Shown: positions 22,754-34,051, numbered from the stretch's first letter. The stretch is DNA of 64,000 bases from Vreelandella olivaria (GCA_004295565.1 AP019416.1:3968001-4032000), one strand, 5' to 3'. Translations and numbers: made by a program. The notes: a model not told the origin generated them from the sequence alone.

Positions 22754-22903
22754 CTTAGGCTCTGTCTGAAAACTGGCTGCGCTCGACCATACGGCGTTAA
22801 AAATCGGCTCAAAGTACTCATTTACAACACGTAAACTCCGCCTTTTCACCAATTTTTGCCTTGTCTGGCCTTCGCTCGCCGACTTTTCAGACAAAGCCTA
22901 GGG
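22754..22903. repeat. MITE-like 150-bp imperfect palindrome
   Basis: About 20-nt imperfect terminal inverted repeats (TTAGGCTCTGTCTGAAAACT at the left; the right end reads ACTTTTCAGACAAAGCCTAG) bound a non-coding element. Pairing continues inward with mismatches to a small central loop (ATTTAC-AACAC-GTAAA near 22826). It therefore folds as one long hairpin. It contains no transposase and lies between the divergent galM and LysR genes. Confidence 0.7.
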
Positions 22904-23016
22904 CGTTATCACCGATACAGAGACTACAGTAGCCATGTCTGGCATAACCAACCAATATACAAATACCTCACTATCGATATACTTCTTAGTATCAACAACA
23001 ATTCAAGGCTTATTCT
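22904..23016. promoter_or_regulatory. Regulatory region upstream of the LysR gene
   Basis: This AT-rich stretch contains ATACT-TCTT-AGTAT, a perfect 5-bp inverted repeat with a 4-nt spacer at 22979-22992, about 25 nt before the LysR start. That is a plausible autoregulatory site. Together with the MITE it fills the 325-nt gap between galM and the LysR gene; no ORF is supported there. Confidence 0.35.
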
Positions 23017-23957
23017 ATGGGCGTTCTCGGTGAGAACTGGTTTTTAGACGTGCGACTAAAGTTGCGCCATTTTCAGCTATTTTTAGCACTGGATGAGCAG
23101 CGCAACCTGCATCGCGCTGCGGCCCAGCTCAATATGAGCCAGCCCGCCGCATCAAAACTACTCAGCGATCTGGAAGCCAATCTGGGTATTCGGCTGTTTG
23201 ATCGCCACCCCGCGGGCTAACGCCTAACTGGTACGGCGAGATTATGATTCGTCACGCCCACAGCATGCTTTCAGCGCTACGCCATACCGGTGAGGAGTTG
23301 AGCGCTCTCGGCGAAGGCAATGCGGGCACGGTAGCGGTCGGCACGGTAATGGCTCCGGCGGTCACACTGCTTACCAGCGCGATTGAGCGGGTGCACCGCG
23401 ACCGACCGGGGTTAAAAATCAGCGTGGATGTGGATGTCAGCAAGGTGCTGGTGCCGCGCCTGCTCGAAGGCGAGCTGGATTTCGCGATTACCCGCATTCC
23501 CGCAGGTGTCGATGCCGAGCGCTTTGTTTTTGAAGAAATCGGCGAGGAGGAGCTCTGCTTCGTGTGCCGCCAAGGGCATCCATTATCCTTTAAGAAAACG
23601 CTCAACCTTGCGGATATGACGAGCTACCCCTGGTCGCTGCAGCCCGCCGGTGCGCTGATGCGCCAGCGGGTGGATAGCCTGTTTCTACACCACCAGGTCG
23701 CGCCGCCCCGCCAAATCGTTGATACCGCCGACCTGCTGCTCTCGCTGGCACTGGTGGATAAATCCGACACCATTACGGTGACCACACGGGAAGCTGCCGA
23801 TCTACTCTGCCCACCGCAACGTTTTCATCTCCTGCCCTTCAGCGAGACGCTAAGTGTTCAACCTTACGGACTGGTGAGCTTGCGCCACCAGCGCCTTTCT
23901 CCCGGTGCCGCCGCGTTAATGAGTACCCTGCGCGAAATCATTGCCCAATCCGATTAA
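23017..23957 (+). CDS. LysR-family transcriptional regulator (GbpR-like)
   Basis: Regulator of about 313 aa with an N-terminal helix-turn-helix (LRHFQLFLALDEQRNLHRAAAQLNMSQPAASK) and a C-terminal effector domain beginning near GTVAVGTVMAPAV. The HTH sequence resembles GbpR, the regulator of sugar-binding protein ChvE in Agrobacterium, which responds to galactose and arabinose. One missing C near 23212 splits HTH from effector domain. It lies between the arabinose import operon (divergent) and a TRAP/arabinose catabolic operon (same strand), and may control both. Confidence 0.85.
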
Positions 23958-24083
23958 TGCGAAGGGATGCGTTACACCGAAGTTAACGCCTTGTTTTAGG
24001 TCAATGGCGGCTGACGATCTGATCGAAGGTGTGATGCCTTCACCAAATGTGTAAGACACTAAACTCCCCCGAAAACCAATGAC

Positions 24084-24128
24084 CATACAAAAGTATATGT
24101 TGAACAATTGATCTTAATGTTCAACATT
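24084..24128. promoter_or_regulatory. Conserved operator-like element, copy 1
   Basis: A 23-nt sequence (24084-24106, beginning CATACAAAAGTATATG) recurs exactly at 47101-47123. It includes ATGTTGAACA, which forms a perfect 10-bp inverted repeat with TGTTCAACAT after an 11-nt spacer. The element is about 150 nt upstream of the TRAP binding-protein start at 24237. Confidence 0.65.
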
Positions 24129-24236
24129 ACCCTCCCGCATGGTTAATTGCTCCATTGCATCACCATGTTCACTGCGATGTTCATAACAACGTCCACCACA
24201 ACGCTTTTCACAACAATAAACTTGAGGAATAGTGCC

Positions 24237-25253
24237 ATGCTCAAATCCAAGTACAGCTTGCTACTCACTGGCTCAGCACTGCTGCTAGGCCTTTCAACGG
24301 CCCAAGCGGCCGAGTATGAATGGAAATTTCAGGCGTCAGAAACCTCGGGCGAACCCAGCTTCAAGATCAAGCAGGAGTGGGCAGAGAAGATCACGGCAAT
24401 GACCGATGGCCGCGTCGAGATCGAGGTCATGCCGATTAACTCCGTGGTGGGCCCCACCGAAACGCTGACCGCCGTGAGTTCAGGGATTCTGCAGGGCCAT
24501 ATGACCGACCCCAGCTACTTCTCCGGCCAGGATCCCGCTTTTGGCATGCTCGGCAACCTCGTCGGCGCTTGGCAGAACCCCTACGACTTTCTGGAGTACA
24601 TGAAGTACGGCGGCGGTGAAGAACTCTATAACGAACTGGTCGAGCCCTACGGCGCCCATTTAATCAGCGCAGCGACTTTCCCGCTGGAGTCGGTGCCCTC
24701 CACGGTGCCCATCGAATCCATTGCCGACTTTGAAGGGCTAAAAATCCGTGCCCCTCAAGGCATGGTGTACAACATCTTCGAGCGCATTGGTGCCACGCCG
24801 GTCAACCTGCCGGGCTCTGAGGTTTATACCGGGTTGGAAAAAGGCGTGATCGACGCTGCGGACTCTACGGTGCTCTCGAATAACGACGCCATGGGCCTGC
24901 ACGCTCGCCCCCTACCCGCTTTACCCAGGCTTTCACTCCATGCCCATGATCGCCGTATCGATCAATAAGGACATCTGGGATGGCCTGCCTGAAGAGCTGC
25001 AAGCGACGTTAAATATCGCCTTTGACGGCATGGCCTACGACCTAATTGCCCGCCTCAAGGAGCAGGATATCGAGACCCTGCAGCGGCTTCAGGAAGACCC
25101 TGATGTTCACCCTTTTGATCTTCCCGCTGAAGAGCGCCAGAAATTCCGTACCGCGGCTGAGCAGGAGTGGCAAGAGTGGGCCGGTGAAAATGAGATGACC
25201 CAGAAGATTTATGACTCGGCGACCGCCTTTTGCGCTCGCGCAATCTGCTCTAA
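24237..25253 (+). CDS. dctP: TRAP transporter solute-binding protein DctP
   Basis: Periplasmic binding protein of about 338 aa with a signal peptide ending AQA-AE. The ligand-carboxylate Arg lies in LKIRAPQGMVYNIFERIG, and the block SEVYTGLEKGVIDAADS resembles alpha-keto-acid-binding DctP proteins. Start 24237 has GAGG 9 nt upstream. Indels near 24905 and 25231 disrupt the frame; corrected, the protein ends TAFLRSRNLL. Followed by a strong hairpin and then dctQ and dctM. Neighbouring arabonate-pathway enzymes suggest a sugar acid such as arabonate or a 2-keto acid as ligand. Confidence 0.85.
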
Positions 25254-25290
25254 CTTTTGCTCTCAACTCGGCCTCATTAACCTAACCAAC

Positions 25291-25318
25291 GCATCGCTCG
25301 GGGCACCCCGAGCGATGC
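25291..25318 (+). promoter_or_regulatory. Strong intercistronic stem-loop between dctP and dctQ
   Basis: A perfect 13-bp stem, GCATCGCTCGGGG paired with CCCCGAGCGATGC, with only CA between the arms. It lies 38 nt after the dctP stop and 15 nt before the dctQ start. There is no T-run, so it is better read as an mRNA-stabilising or attenuating element than as a full terminator. Confidence 0.75.
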
Positions 25319-25333
25319 GCGTAGAGTCGCGCC

Positions 25334-25943
25334 ATGTCTCAAAAAAAACCTGACAATCAATACCGCTCGCCTCCTACCCATGATCTTCCTGAGATTCTCG
25401 AAACGGTAGAGGAGATCGCCCCGAACGTAATACGTTAGACCGCCTGATTGCACGAGGTGGCCGTGCTGTTTCCTGGCTGGTGCTGGTGGCGATGGGTATC
25501 AGCGTCGTCGAGGTCTTTATGCGCTACGGTTTTAACAACCCTACCTCCTGGGTACACGAAACCGTGGTGTTTCTGATTGCAATTATCTTTGTGCTGGGTG
25601 GCCCAGCGGCCATGGCGCGCAATAGCCATATCCGCGTCAAGGTGCTCTACGACAGTGCCGGGCCAAAACTGAAGTGCTGGATGGATCGCTTCAATGACCT
25701 GCTCACCCTGATTTTCTGTCTGGCAATGAGCTATGCCGCCTTTCATATGTTCTGGGGCGCGTCGCATAACCCGCTCGGCGAGTGGTCGCTGGAGCGCTCC
25801 GGCACCTCCTGGAATCCGCCCTTTCCGCCATGGTCAAGGGCATGATTCTGTTTGCCCTGACGTTGATGACCCTGCAGGCCGCACTGCATCTGTGGCAATC
25901 GCTTAAGGCGAAGCCCCGTACCGGCATCGAGGAGGCGCGCTGA
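25334..25943 (+). CDS. dctQ: TRAP transporter small permease DctQ
   Basis: Small inner-membrane subunit of about 203 aa with four predicted helices. The conserved VFMRYGFNNPTSWVHE region and the GGPAAMARNSHIRV loop are characteristic. A C is lost near 25425, and another indel near 25825 shifts the last helix. The corrected C-terminus ends in an alanine-arginine and a TGA overlapping the dctM start (TGATG). Confidence 0.83.
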
Positions 25944-27243
25944 TGGATATTTCAACCGCTACGATCCTTATGGTCGGGGCAATTTTCGCGCTGCTGGTTA
26001 CCGGCTTACCGCTGGCCTTTATCACTGGCCTGGTGGCCATGGCATTCACCTTCGGCTGGTTCGGTGAAGCGGCGCTGCCCTTGGTCACCAGCCGCGTCTA
26101 TGGGTTTATCACCGAGTATTCGCTAGTGGCGGTGCCCATGTTTGTGTTGATGGCATCGTTGCTGGATCGCTCTGGCATTGCCAAGGATCTTTTCAACGCC
26201 ATGCGTGTTTTTGCTGGCCGCCTGCCGGGTGGCGTGGCGGTGCAGACCATCGTGGTGGCGTTTTTTCCTGGCCGCCCTTTCGGGCATTATCGGCGGGGAG
26301 ATCGTCCTGCTGGGGATTCTGGCGCTGCCGCAGATGCTCCGCCTGGGCTATGACAAGCGCCTCTCCATTGGCGTGGTGTGCGCCGGGGGCGCCCTGGGTA
26401 CCATGATGCCACCGTCCATCGTGTTGATTATCTATGGCCTGATCGCCAGTGTATCGATTGCCGACCTGTTCGCCGCGGCCGTTACGCCAGCCATCATCCT
26501 GATGGGCTCCTATATCGCCTACGTGCTGGTGCGCTGCCTGAAGAATCCCGCGCTGGGCCCGCCGCTGGATAAAGACACCCAGGACAATCCTTTCGCCAGT
26601 AAGCTGGATGCGGTCAAAGCCATTCTGCTGCCAGGGCTAATTGCCTTTCTCGTGCTGGGCACTATCTACGGCGGCATCGCCTCGGTCACCGAGGCTGCAG
26701 CCATGGGCGTCTTCGGCGTACTGCTCGCCACCATTGTGCGTGGAGAGTTCACCCCGGCATGCTGCACCATAGCTTGGGTCAGACCCTGAACACCTGCGGC
26801 ATGATCATCTGGATCGGCATCGGTGCCGCCGCCCTGGTAGGCGTCTACAACCTGATGGGGGCAACCGCTTTGTGTCGAGCTTGATTCTCGGGCTCGACGT
26901 CGCGCCGATTGTCATTATCCTGGTAATGATGGCGATTATGCTGGTACTGGGGCTATTTCTCGACTGGATCGGGATCGCCATGCTGGCCCTGCCGATCTTT
27001 CTGCCCATCGTTATTCAGCTCGGCTTCGACCCCATCTGGTTTGGCATTCTGTTCGCCGTGAATATGCAGGTGTCGTTCCTGTCACCGCCCTTCGGGCCCG
27101 CCGCCTTCTACCTTAAAAGCGTGGCACCGCCGGATATCAGCCTGAAGGATATCTACCTGTCTGTACTACCCTTTATGGCCATTCAGCTGTGCATACTCGC
27201 GGCACTATTGATCTGGCCGCAACTGGCCATTTGGCCGCTCTGA
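25943..27243 (+). CDS. dctM: TRAP transporter large permease DctM
   Basis: Large permease of about 433 aa with some twelve helices. Family blocks include SGIIGGEIVLLGILALP, MMPPSIVLIIYG, SVTEAAAMGVFG and NMQVSFLSPPFGPAAFYLK. Three or four indels (near 26272, 26758 and 26860) divide it. It couples sodium-driven uptake of the DctP ligand. The AraD1 gene follows 34 nt later, so uptake and catabolism form one operon. Confidence 0.85.
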
Positions 27244-27277
27244 TATCGACTAAACTGGGCTTCATAAGGAGATCACC

Positions 27278-28264
27278 ATGCGCCTGATTCAATGTGACCA
27301 CGACGGCCAGGTTCGCGCCGCCCTGGTCGAGAGCGACGAGCAGGTCAGACTGCTCGACGGCGACACCTACACCCTGGCCAACCGGGCGATTAGCGCCGGT
27401 AAGCCACTCAGCGAGATAGTGACGGAAGCGCTGACCGACACCCGCCTTGATTACCAGGCGCTGGTCGACGATAAGCGCCTGCTGCCACCGCTGACGCATA
27501 GCGACCCGGCGCACTGCCTGGTGACCGGTACCGGCCTTACCCACCTGGGCAGTGCCGATACCCGCTCGGCGATGCACGCCAAAGCGCAAGCGGCTGAAGA
27601 GGATATGACCGACTCCATGCGCATGTTCAAGCTGGGCGTGGAGGGCGGCAAACCCGACGCAGGCCAGCCAGGCGCGCAACCGGAGTGGTTCTACAAGGGC
27701 GATGGCCAGTGCGTAGTGGCGCCGGAAGCCGAGATCCACTCACCCGCCTTTGCTGAAGATGCAGGCGAGGAGCCCGAGCTGGCAGGGCTTTATGTGATTG
27801 GCAACGATGGCCAACCCTGGCGCGTCGGCTATGCTTTGGGTAACGAGTTCTCTGACCACGTCACTGAGCGCTTCAACTACCTGTGGCTGGCCCACTCCAA
27901 GCTACGCGCCTGCAGCTTTGGGCCCGAGCTGTTGATTGGCGAGCTGCCCGCGCACCTGGAGGGCACCAGCCGTATCCAGCGCAGTGGCGAAACAGTTTGG
28001 GAGAAGCCCTTTCTCACCGGCGAGGCCAATATGGCTCACAGCCTGGCTAACCTGGAGTATCACCACTTCAAATACCCGGGCTTCCGTCGCCCCGGCGATG
28101 TGCATGTGCACTTTTTCGGCACCGCAACACTCAGCTTTGCCGACGGCATCAAGGTGCGCGAAGGCGATCGCTTTGAGATCAACATCAATGAGTTTGGCCG
28201 CGCCCTGCGCAACCCGCTACGGGTGGAAGCAGACGCACCGGCCATCAGCGTAAAATCGCTTTAA
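27278..28264 (+). CDS. AraD1/GguC family: 2-keto-3-deoxy-L-arabonate dehydratase
   Basis: Intact 328-aa FAH-fold enzyme. It would convert 2-keto-3-deoxy-L-arabonate to 2-oxoglutarate semialdehyde in the cytoplasm. Family signs are [34 protein letters not shown] and [13 protein letters not shown], as in the GguC/AraD1 proteins linked to arabinose loci. This is distinct from the DHDPS-like KDA dehydratases. A ribosome site (AAGGAG) precedes the ATG. It lies between the TRAP genes and the semialdehyde dehydrogenase, exactly filling the step between arabonate dehydratase (15917-17658) and that enzyme. Confidence 0.83.
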   Translation: MRLIQCDHDGQVRAALVESDEQVRLLDGDTYTLANRAISAGKPLSEIVTEALTDTRLDYQALVDDKRLLPPLTHSDPAHCLVTGTGLTHLGSADTRSAMHAKAQAAEEDMTDSMRMFKLGVEGGKPDAGQPGAQPEWFYKGDGQCVVAPEAEIHSPAFAEDAGEEPELAGLYVIGNDGQPWRVGYALGNEFSDHVTERFNYLWLAHSKLRACSFGPELLIGELPAHLEGTSRIQRSGETVWEKPFLTGEANMAHSLANLEYHHFKYPGFRRPGDVHVHFFGTATLSFADGIKVREGDRFEININEFGRALRNPLRVEADAPAISVKSL

Positions 28265-28280
28265 ACCAGCAGGAGGAAGT

Positions 28281-29855
28281 ATGACTCTGGAAGGTAAACT
28301 ACTCATCGGTCAGCAGGCCATCAGTGGCCAACAGGCCGACATTCATGCGGTGAATCCCGCCACCGGCGAAACGCTGGCGCCCGCCTACCCCGGCGGCAGC
28401 AAGGCCGAGGTCGAGCAAGCCTGTGAACTTGCCGAAGCGGCGTACGCCACTTACCGCGAAACGTCGCTTGAAGATCGGGCCGTGTTCCTCGAAACCATCG
28501 CCAGCGAGATCGAGGCAATCGGCGAAGAGCTGACCAAGCGCGGCGTCGCCGAAACCGGCCTCCCTGAAGCGCGCCTGCAGGGCGAACGTGGCCGCACCTG
28601 CGGCCAGCTCCGCTTGTTCGCCAACGTGGTACGGGCTGGCGAGTGGCTCGATGTGCGTATCGATCCCGCCCTGCCTGATCGTGAACCCCTGCCCCGCGCC
28701 GACCTGCGCCAGCGGCATATTGCCCTGGGCCCGGTGGCGGTGTTTGGCGCCAGCAACTTCCCGCTCGCCTTCAGCGTGGCCGGTGGTGATACCGCATCGG
28801 CACTGGCCGCAGGCTGCCCGGTGGTAGTCAAGGGCCACTCTGCCCACCCCGGCACTTCTGAGCTGGTGGGCCGTGCGATTCAGCGCGCCGTGGCCAAGTG
28901 CGAGTTGCCTGAGGGCGTCTTCTCGCTGCTGTTTGGTTCCGGCAAGGAGATCGGTCAGGCGCTGGTCGCCGACCCGCGCATTCAGGCGGTAGGCTTCACC
29001 GGCTCACGCAGTGGCGGTACGGCATTAATGGCCACCGCCCAGGCGCGGCCGCAGCCGATCCCGGTCTACGCCGAGATGAGCTCCATCAACCCGGTGTTCC
29101 TGCTGCCGGAAGCACTCAAAGCTCGTGGCAAAGCCATCGCCGAAGGCTTTGTTGGCTCGCTCAACATGGGGGCCGGGCAGTTCTGCACCAACCCCGGGCT
29201 GGTGATTGCGGTTCAGGGCCCTGAACTGGATGCCTTTGTTGAAGCGGCCGGGGAAGCGGTTAAGGGCAGCGCTGCCCAAACCATGCTGACGCCGGGCATT
29301 CATGACGCCTATCAACAGGGTGTTGATCGGCTCGCCAACCACGCCAAGGTCACCGAGGTGGCGCGCGGTCAGGCAGGTGAAACAGCCAATGCCTGCCAAG
29401 CGGGGCTGTTCGTTACCCAGGCCGAAGCGTTCCTCAATGAGTCCGCCCTTCAGGAAGAGGTTTTCGGCTCCACTTCATTGGTAATCGCCTGTGCTAACGC
29501 CCAGGAAGTGGCGAAGGTCGCTGCCCAGCTTGAAGGCCAGCTCACCATTACGCTACACATGGATGACGGTGACTTGGCGACTGCCAAGCAACTGCTGCCC
29601 ACCCTGGAGCGCAAGGCGGGGCGGATTCTGGCCAACGGCTGGCCAACGGGTGTAGAAGTGTGCCACGCCATGGTGCACGGCGGCCCTTACCCTGCAACGT
29701 CGGATTCCCGCACCACCTCAGTAGGCAGCGCGGCAATTTTCCGCTTCCTGCGCCCGGTGTGCTACCAGGCGCTGCCAGAAGGGTTACTGCCCGAGGCGAT
29801 CCGCGACGGTAACCCCTATGGGGTGTCACGCCTGGTCGATGGCAAGCGTGAATAA
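28281..29855 (+). CDS. 2-oxoglutarate semialdehyde dehydrogenase (KGSADH)
   Basis: Intact 524-aa aldehyde dehydrogenase oxidising 2-oxoglutarate semialdehyde to 2-oxoglutarate, the shared last step of oxidative D-xylose and L-arabinose routes. Catalytic Cys is in [12 protein letters not shown] near residue 300 and the general-base Glu in YAEMSSINP. The block [41 protein letters not shown] (read in short blocks) is typical of KGSADH rather than of generic aldehyde dehydrogenases. AGGAGG precedes the start, 16 nt after AraD1, and a terminator follows. Confidence 0.88.
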   Translation: MTLEGKLLIGQQAISGQQADIHAVNPATGETLAPAYPGGSKAEVEQACELAEAAYATYRETSLEDRAVFLETIASEIEAIGEELTKRGVAETGLPEARLQGERGRTCGQLRLFANVVRAGEWLDVRIDPALPDREPLPRADLRQRHIALGPVAVFGASNFPLAFSVAGGDTASALAAGCPVVVKGHSAHPGTSELVGRAIQRAVAKCELPEGVFSLLFGSGKEIGQALVADPRIQAVGFTGSRSGGTALMATAQARPQPIPVYAEMSSINPVFLLPEALKARGKAIAEGFVGSLNMGAGQFCTNPGLVIAVQGPELDAFVEAAGEAVKGSAAQTMLTPGIHDAYQQGVDRLANHAKVTEVARGQAGETANACQAGLFVTQAEAFLNESALQEEVFGSTSLVIACANAQEVAKVAAQLEGQLTITLHMDDGDLATAKQLLPTLERKAGRILANGWPTGVEVCHAMVHGGPYPATSDSRTTSVGSAAIFRFLRPVCYQALPEGLLPEAIRDGNPYGVSRLVDGKRE

Positions 29856-29919
29856 ACATCGTATTGAAGGTCATGCTGCCAGCTCAGAGATAGTGCTGAC
29901 ACCGAACCCTTAGTAATTC

Positions 29920-29956
29920 AAACGCAGCGAGGATCCCATCCCCGTTGCGTTTTTTT
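29920..29956 (+). terminator. Intrinsic terminator after the KGSADH gene
   Basis: AAACGCA pairs with TGCGTTT around a 19-nt loop and runs into a T7 tract, 65 nt after the stop codon. It closes the TRAP-AraD1-KGSADH operon. Confidence 0.75.
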
Positions 29957-30032
29957 GTACCTAGTTGATATGTCGCTAAGCCACTGCTCCCTTGCTTGAC
30001 GAATTCCACCTTGCTTGTTCGAACAGTGCGAT

Positions 30033-30070
30033 GAGGCATTCAATACGCGATTCTAGCGCTTGAATGCCTC
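30033..30070 (-). terminator. Hairpin after the tct operon
   Basis: GAGGCATTCAA pairs perfectly with TTGAATGCCTC (11 bp) with a 16-nt loop, just beyond the tctA stop at 30082. There is no clear U-tract on the minus strand, so it may act as a 3-prime stabiliser as well as a terminator. Confidence 0.55.
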
Positions 30071-30081
30071 TTCAAAGCTCA

Positions 30082-31588
30082 TTACGCCGAGGAGTGCTGA
30101 GACTTAGTCTGCAGGTAACGATACACTTTGATCAGAAGCGGTGAACACCACAGAAGTATCACGGCGATACCCAGGCCTGCACTGATCGGACGTGCAAAGA
30201 AGCTCGTCAGGTCTCCCCCCTGTGCGCAGCATTGCGCTCATAAAGTTGTTCTCGACCACGGATCCCAGCACCAGTCCCAGTATGGCCGGCGCCATAGGGA
30301 AATCGTTGACTGCCAAAATATAGGCTATCAGCCCTACAATCAGCATCAGCCAGACATCGACGATACTGTTGTTGATAGCAAAAGCGCCTACAATACAAAA
30401 ACAGAGTATAACCGGCATAAGTATCCGACTAGGCGTGAGGATAAAGAGCTTGGAAAGCCGAATCGCAATATATCCGATAGGCAGCATCATCAGGTTGGCC
30501 AGAATGAACACGATGAAAAGCGCGTAGATCAAGCCACTGCCATCCATAAAGATAGTCGGACCGGGGTTCATGCCCTTCATGTACAAAACACCAATAACGA
30601 TAGCCGTAATGGAATCACCAGGGATGCCGAACACAAGCGCAGGCACCCATGCACCGCTGATACCAGAGTTATTGGCGGAACTAGCATCCACGATGCCTTC
30701 GATATTACCCGTACCATATTTCTCTTTGTCCTTGGATCTTCCCTTACCCACGCCGTAGGAAATCCAGGCCGCTATATCGGCTCCCGCGCCGGGCAACGCT
30801 CCAATCAATGTACCGATCGAGCTGCCACGCACCATGTTGCGCCAGTAACGCTTCATGTGACCAGGCACGTTGTGAAACACGCTGTCCTGATCGACAACGC
30901 TGATGGTCTTTTTCTCGGACTTGGAGCCGTAATAGCTCATCAGTTCATTGAGTGCGAACATGCCGATCATGACCGGAATGAAGTTGATGCCCGCCATTAG
31001 ATCGGGCACGCCGAAGGTGAAACGCGGCGCGCCGCTCATCATGTCCAGACCGACCGTCGATAGCAAAATGCCAAAGAGCAGCGATAGAAAAGCTTTTATT
31101 CGAGAGCCGACAGAGATGAATATCGAGCAGCTCAACCCCAGTATTGCCAGCCAGAAATATTCAAAGGCACTGAATTTCAACGCGACTTCAGCAAGCGACT
31201 GAGCCACCACGATCAAGACGAGGGTGCCGAAAATACCGCCAAAGACAGAGCAGGCAAGGTTGATGCCCAACGCCTCGCGGGCCCTTCCCTTCTTGGCTAG
31301 TGCATACGACTCCCCGACATAGGCAGCAGAGGCAGGTGTGCCGGGTATGTTCAGGTAAGTACCGGGTATATCGCCAGCAAAGATCGCCATAGCCGATGTT
31401 GTGACAATGGCGGCGATAGCAGGAATGGTGTCCATATAGAAAGTCAAAGGCACCAGTAGGGCAACAGCCATCGTTGCCGTTAGCCCTGGCACTGCACCAA
31501 CAAATATGCCAAAAAGCGACGCCAGCAAGATGACCAGCAGGGTTTCAAAATTCAAAACCAAGCCGACCCCGTTCATCAGAATATCCAT
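30082..31588 (-). CDS. tctA: Tripartite tricarboxylate transporter large permease TctA
   Basis: Inner-membrane permease of about 501 aa with roughly twelve helices. Hallmarks are GAVPGLTATMAVALLVPLTF near the N-terminus, PGTPASAAYVGES, GSSIGTLIGALPGAGADIAAWISYG and PAILGLVLGSVVENNFMSAM. One extra G near 30220 shifts the last 35 codons; the corrected end is at 30082. Its start overlaps the tctB end by 13 nt. It works with TctB and the TctC proteins to import a di- or tricarboxylate or sugar acid. Confidence 0.9.
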
Positions 31589-32074
31589 GGCAGACGTCCC
31601 TCTAGCAGAACTCCTTGCGGCAACGGGATAAGCAAGTAGTGTGAAAAAATGAAATAGATCGCTAGAGCCACTAGTAACGAGGCAACTAGCGCCACCCAGG
31701 GGACAGTTTTTCTCATGATCATCAGGACAAACATGATGACCGCCATCGTGATCATCGCGCCCAGGTAGCCGCTGGCGAAGATGTAAAAGACAATGGCGAT
31801 GGGCGGTAGCAGCATTGCCAAACCGGATTTTCCTGAGGAGGGCTCTTTCAGGGTAGTGGCCTCCGTCGATGTTTGTGGAGCCAACACCCTTCTTCTATTC
31901 CATAACGCATTTGCCGCCAGGAGCGCACCCCCGAGACAAAAATCCCGCTCCAACAATTGAAGGGAAAAGCGAGGGCCCATACTGAAGGCTGGGTAGCGTC
32001 GGAAATTGCTGGGCCGTGACGATCGTTGCGATCCCCGCAATGACAAACGCTAACCCGGTAAACAAATCCCTCAT
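31576..32074 (-). CDS. tctB: Tripartite tricarboxylate transporter small permease TctB
   Basis: Four-helix small subunit (DUF1468/TctB) of about 166 aa. It starts MRDLFTGLAFVIAG, with AAGGAG 5 nt upstream of 32074. One indel near 31935 splits the gene after GAGFL; the following frame gives the LLPPIAIVFYIFASGYLGAM helix and the terminal helices. The start follows the tctC stop after 9 nt. Confidence 0.82.
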
Positions 32075-32083
32075 GGTCACTCC

Positions 32084-33067
32084 TTAGTTAGCCAAGCCAA
32101 CTTGTTCGACGATTTCGCCTAGCACCGTATCCATCTCTTGCATCAGCTGGCCGAACTCTTCCGCGTTACGCCACACGGTTCCAAACCCTCTGCGCCATGA
32201 AATCCTGGTACGTGTCACTTTGATAAGCAGCCTCGAGCGCTGACTCAAGCGTTGCGACAACCTCTGCGTCCATTCCTTGAGGACCAACGATTCCTCGCCA
32301 CGCACCGACCTGGTAGTCACTACCCACAAGTTCGTGGGTAGTAGGAATATCTGGGAAGGCTGAAAGACGCTCTGGGGCCATGACGGCAAAGCTTTTACAC
32401 GTCCCGCCTCAATCATCGAACGAGCCTCAGGCACCGACGTAGAAACAATATCAATCCCTCCAGATGCCAACTCTGTCATCGCGGGCGCCGAGCCTTCGCT
32501 GGGGATCCAGATAACCTGATCAGGAGGAATATCCTGATCCATCAAAAAAGCCCGCAAAGGCGAGATGCCAGATGCCACCCTGCCCGGTTCCCGACGCGGT
32601 GAGGCTGCCTTTAGGCTCAGTACGAATGGCTTCCATCATCGCATCAAGACTTTCAAACGCTCCGTCGGTGGCTACCTGGATGCCGGGAGAGTCGTAGTTG
32701 ATTTGCGCGATGGGGTAAGATCTTCGTACGTCAGATCCGTCAAGCCCTGCCAATGCATGGTATTGACCTCGACGGTGGCCAAGCCGATGGTATAGCCATC
32801 AGGTGCCGCGTTGAGCATGGCGGTATGGCCCACGACACCGCTGCCGCCGGTACGATTCACCACGTTGACGTTTTGCCCCAATTGCTCTTCCAAGGCCCGA
32901 GCAATGGTGCGTGCCGTTGCATCCGTTCCCCCGCCGGCAGCCCAGGGCACGATCAAGGTAAGAGGACGTTCGGGGTAATCGGCAAAAGCCGAGGTAGACA
33001 CTAGCGCGATTATCGCTATCAAAAGCGAGTAACGAAGGGTTTGGAATCTGGCACTGATCTTGTGCAT
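32084..33067 (-). CDS. tctC: Tripartite tricarboxylate transporter binding protein TctC, copy 1
   Basis: Periplasmic Bug-family binding protein of about 327 aa with a signal peptide ending AFA-DYPERP. Typical blocks are TLIVPWAAGGGTDATAR, NRTGGSGVVGH and FPDIPTTHE. At least four indels (near 32705, 32570, 32395 and 32185) break it. It heads a tctCBA operon. Its sequence is very close to the second TctC at 34163-35156. This is the only binding-protein gene in the window without a stem-loop directly after it. Confidence 0.85.
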
Positions 33068-33163
33068 GATGAAAATCCTTGAATATTTACCGTCTGTTTA
33101 GTTGTTCTTGTCATACGCTTTTCATACTTACGGCATCAATATCCGCCCAGCCAAATAACAGGC

Positions 33164-33961
33164 TTAATACGTTCTTGATGGGCGCTCAGCAGGCTGCTCT
33201 TTGTATCGGCCAATGGTGGCAAGTGCTCCTTGTCGAAGCAGGCTGATATCAATTCCGACAGCAATAAACTGGCAGCCAAGCTTCTGGTAGCGGCGGGCAT
33301 CCCCTTCGACTGGTGCTAAAATTCCTACCGGCTTGCCCGCGTCGTGTGCCGTTCGAATGATCTTTTCGATGGCGCGTTGAACGTTGGGATGGGTCGGATT
33401 TCCGGGATAGCCCATTCCAACCGAAAGATCTGCTGGCCCAATAAACACGGCGTCTACACCTTCCGTTGCGGTGATAGCCTCTACCTGATCGACGCCTTTG
33501 GGGGACTCCACCTGGACGATCAGGCAAAGGGACTCATGTGCTTTGTTTAAGTAGTCATCCACGCCATCCCAGCGTGTGGCACGTACGACCCCACCGCCAA
33601 CGCCGCGTATCCCGTGCGGAGGATAGCGGGTTGCTCGCACCAGCGCGGCCGCCTGATCACCGCTCTCCACCATCGGTATCATCAGCGTTTGTGCACCGAT
33701 GTCGAGCAACTGCTTGATCAGCGCCGGATCCTGATTAACGCTACGAACCACCGGCGCCGTCGAATAAGGGGCTACCGCCTGTAGCTGGGCCAGGATGGAA
33801 GGGAGCGTATTAGGTGCATGCTCGCCATCAATCAATAACCAATCGAATCCTGTGCTAGCAACGATTTCGGTGGCGTAACCCGTGGCAAATCCGGCCCAGC
33901 AGCCCCACATCGAGGCTTGCTGGGCCAACGCCTGTTTGAATGTGTTGGTAGGTACCTGCAT
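33164..33961 (-). CDS. HpcH/HpaI-family class II aldolase (GarL/YfaU-like)
   Basis: Intact 265-aa pyruvate-dependent, metal-dependent aldolase cleaving a 2-keto-3-deoxy sugar acid to pyruvate plus an aldehyde. Active-site parts are DGEHAPN (His), PVVRSV (Arg), VQVESPKGV (metal Glu) and GPADLSVGMG (metal Asp). Known relatives cut 5-keto-4-deoxy-glucarate (GarL) or 2-keto-3-deoxy-L-rhamnonate (YfaU). With a UxaA/GarD-type dehydratase and GarR-type reductases nearby, a galactarate- or aldonate-like pathway is likely. The substrate is not determined. Confidence 0.85.
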   Translation of the reverse strand: MQVPTNTFKQALAQQASMWGCWAGFATGYATEIVASTGFDWLLIDGEHAPNTLPSILAQLQAVAPYSTAPVVRSVNQDPALIKQLLDIGAQTLMIPMVESGDQAAALVRATRYPPHGIRGVGGGVVRATRWDGVDDYLNKAHESLCLIVQVESPKGVDQVEAITATEGVDAVFIGPADLSVGMGYPGNPTHPNVQRAIEKIIRTAHDAGKPVGILAPVEGDARRYQKLGCQFIAVGIDISLLRQGALATIGRYKEQPAERPSRTY

Positions 33962-34051
33962 CCTTTGACTCCTCTAGAGACATGGACGGTTATTCACTCC
34001 TGCACCTGACAGTCAATAGCGATGACTCACACCATAAACCCAGGCAACACA

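Noticed and set aside
30128-31000. Long 290-codon plus-strand ORF opposite tctA
   Set aside because: It mirrors the tctA coding frame, has low-complexity His/Arg/Asn-rich translation and no start signal. It is an antisense shadow.
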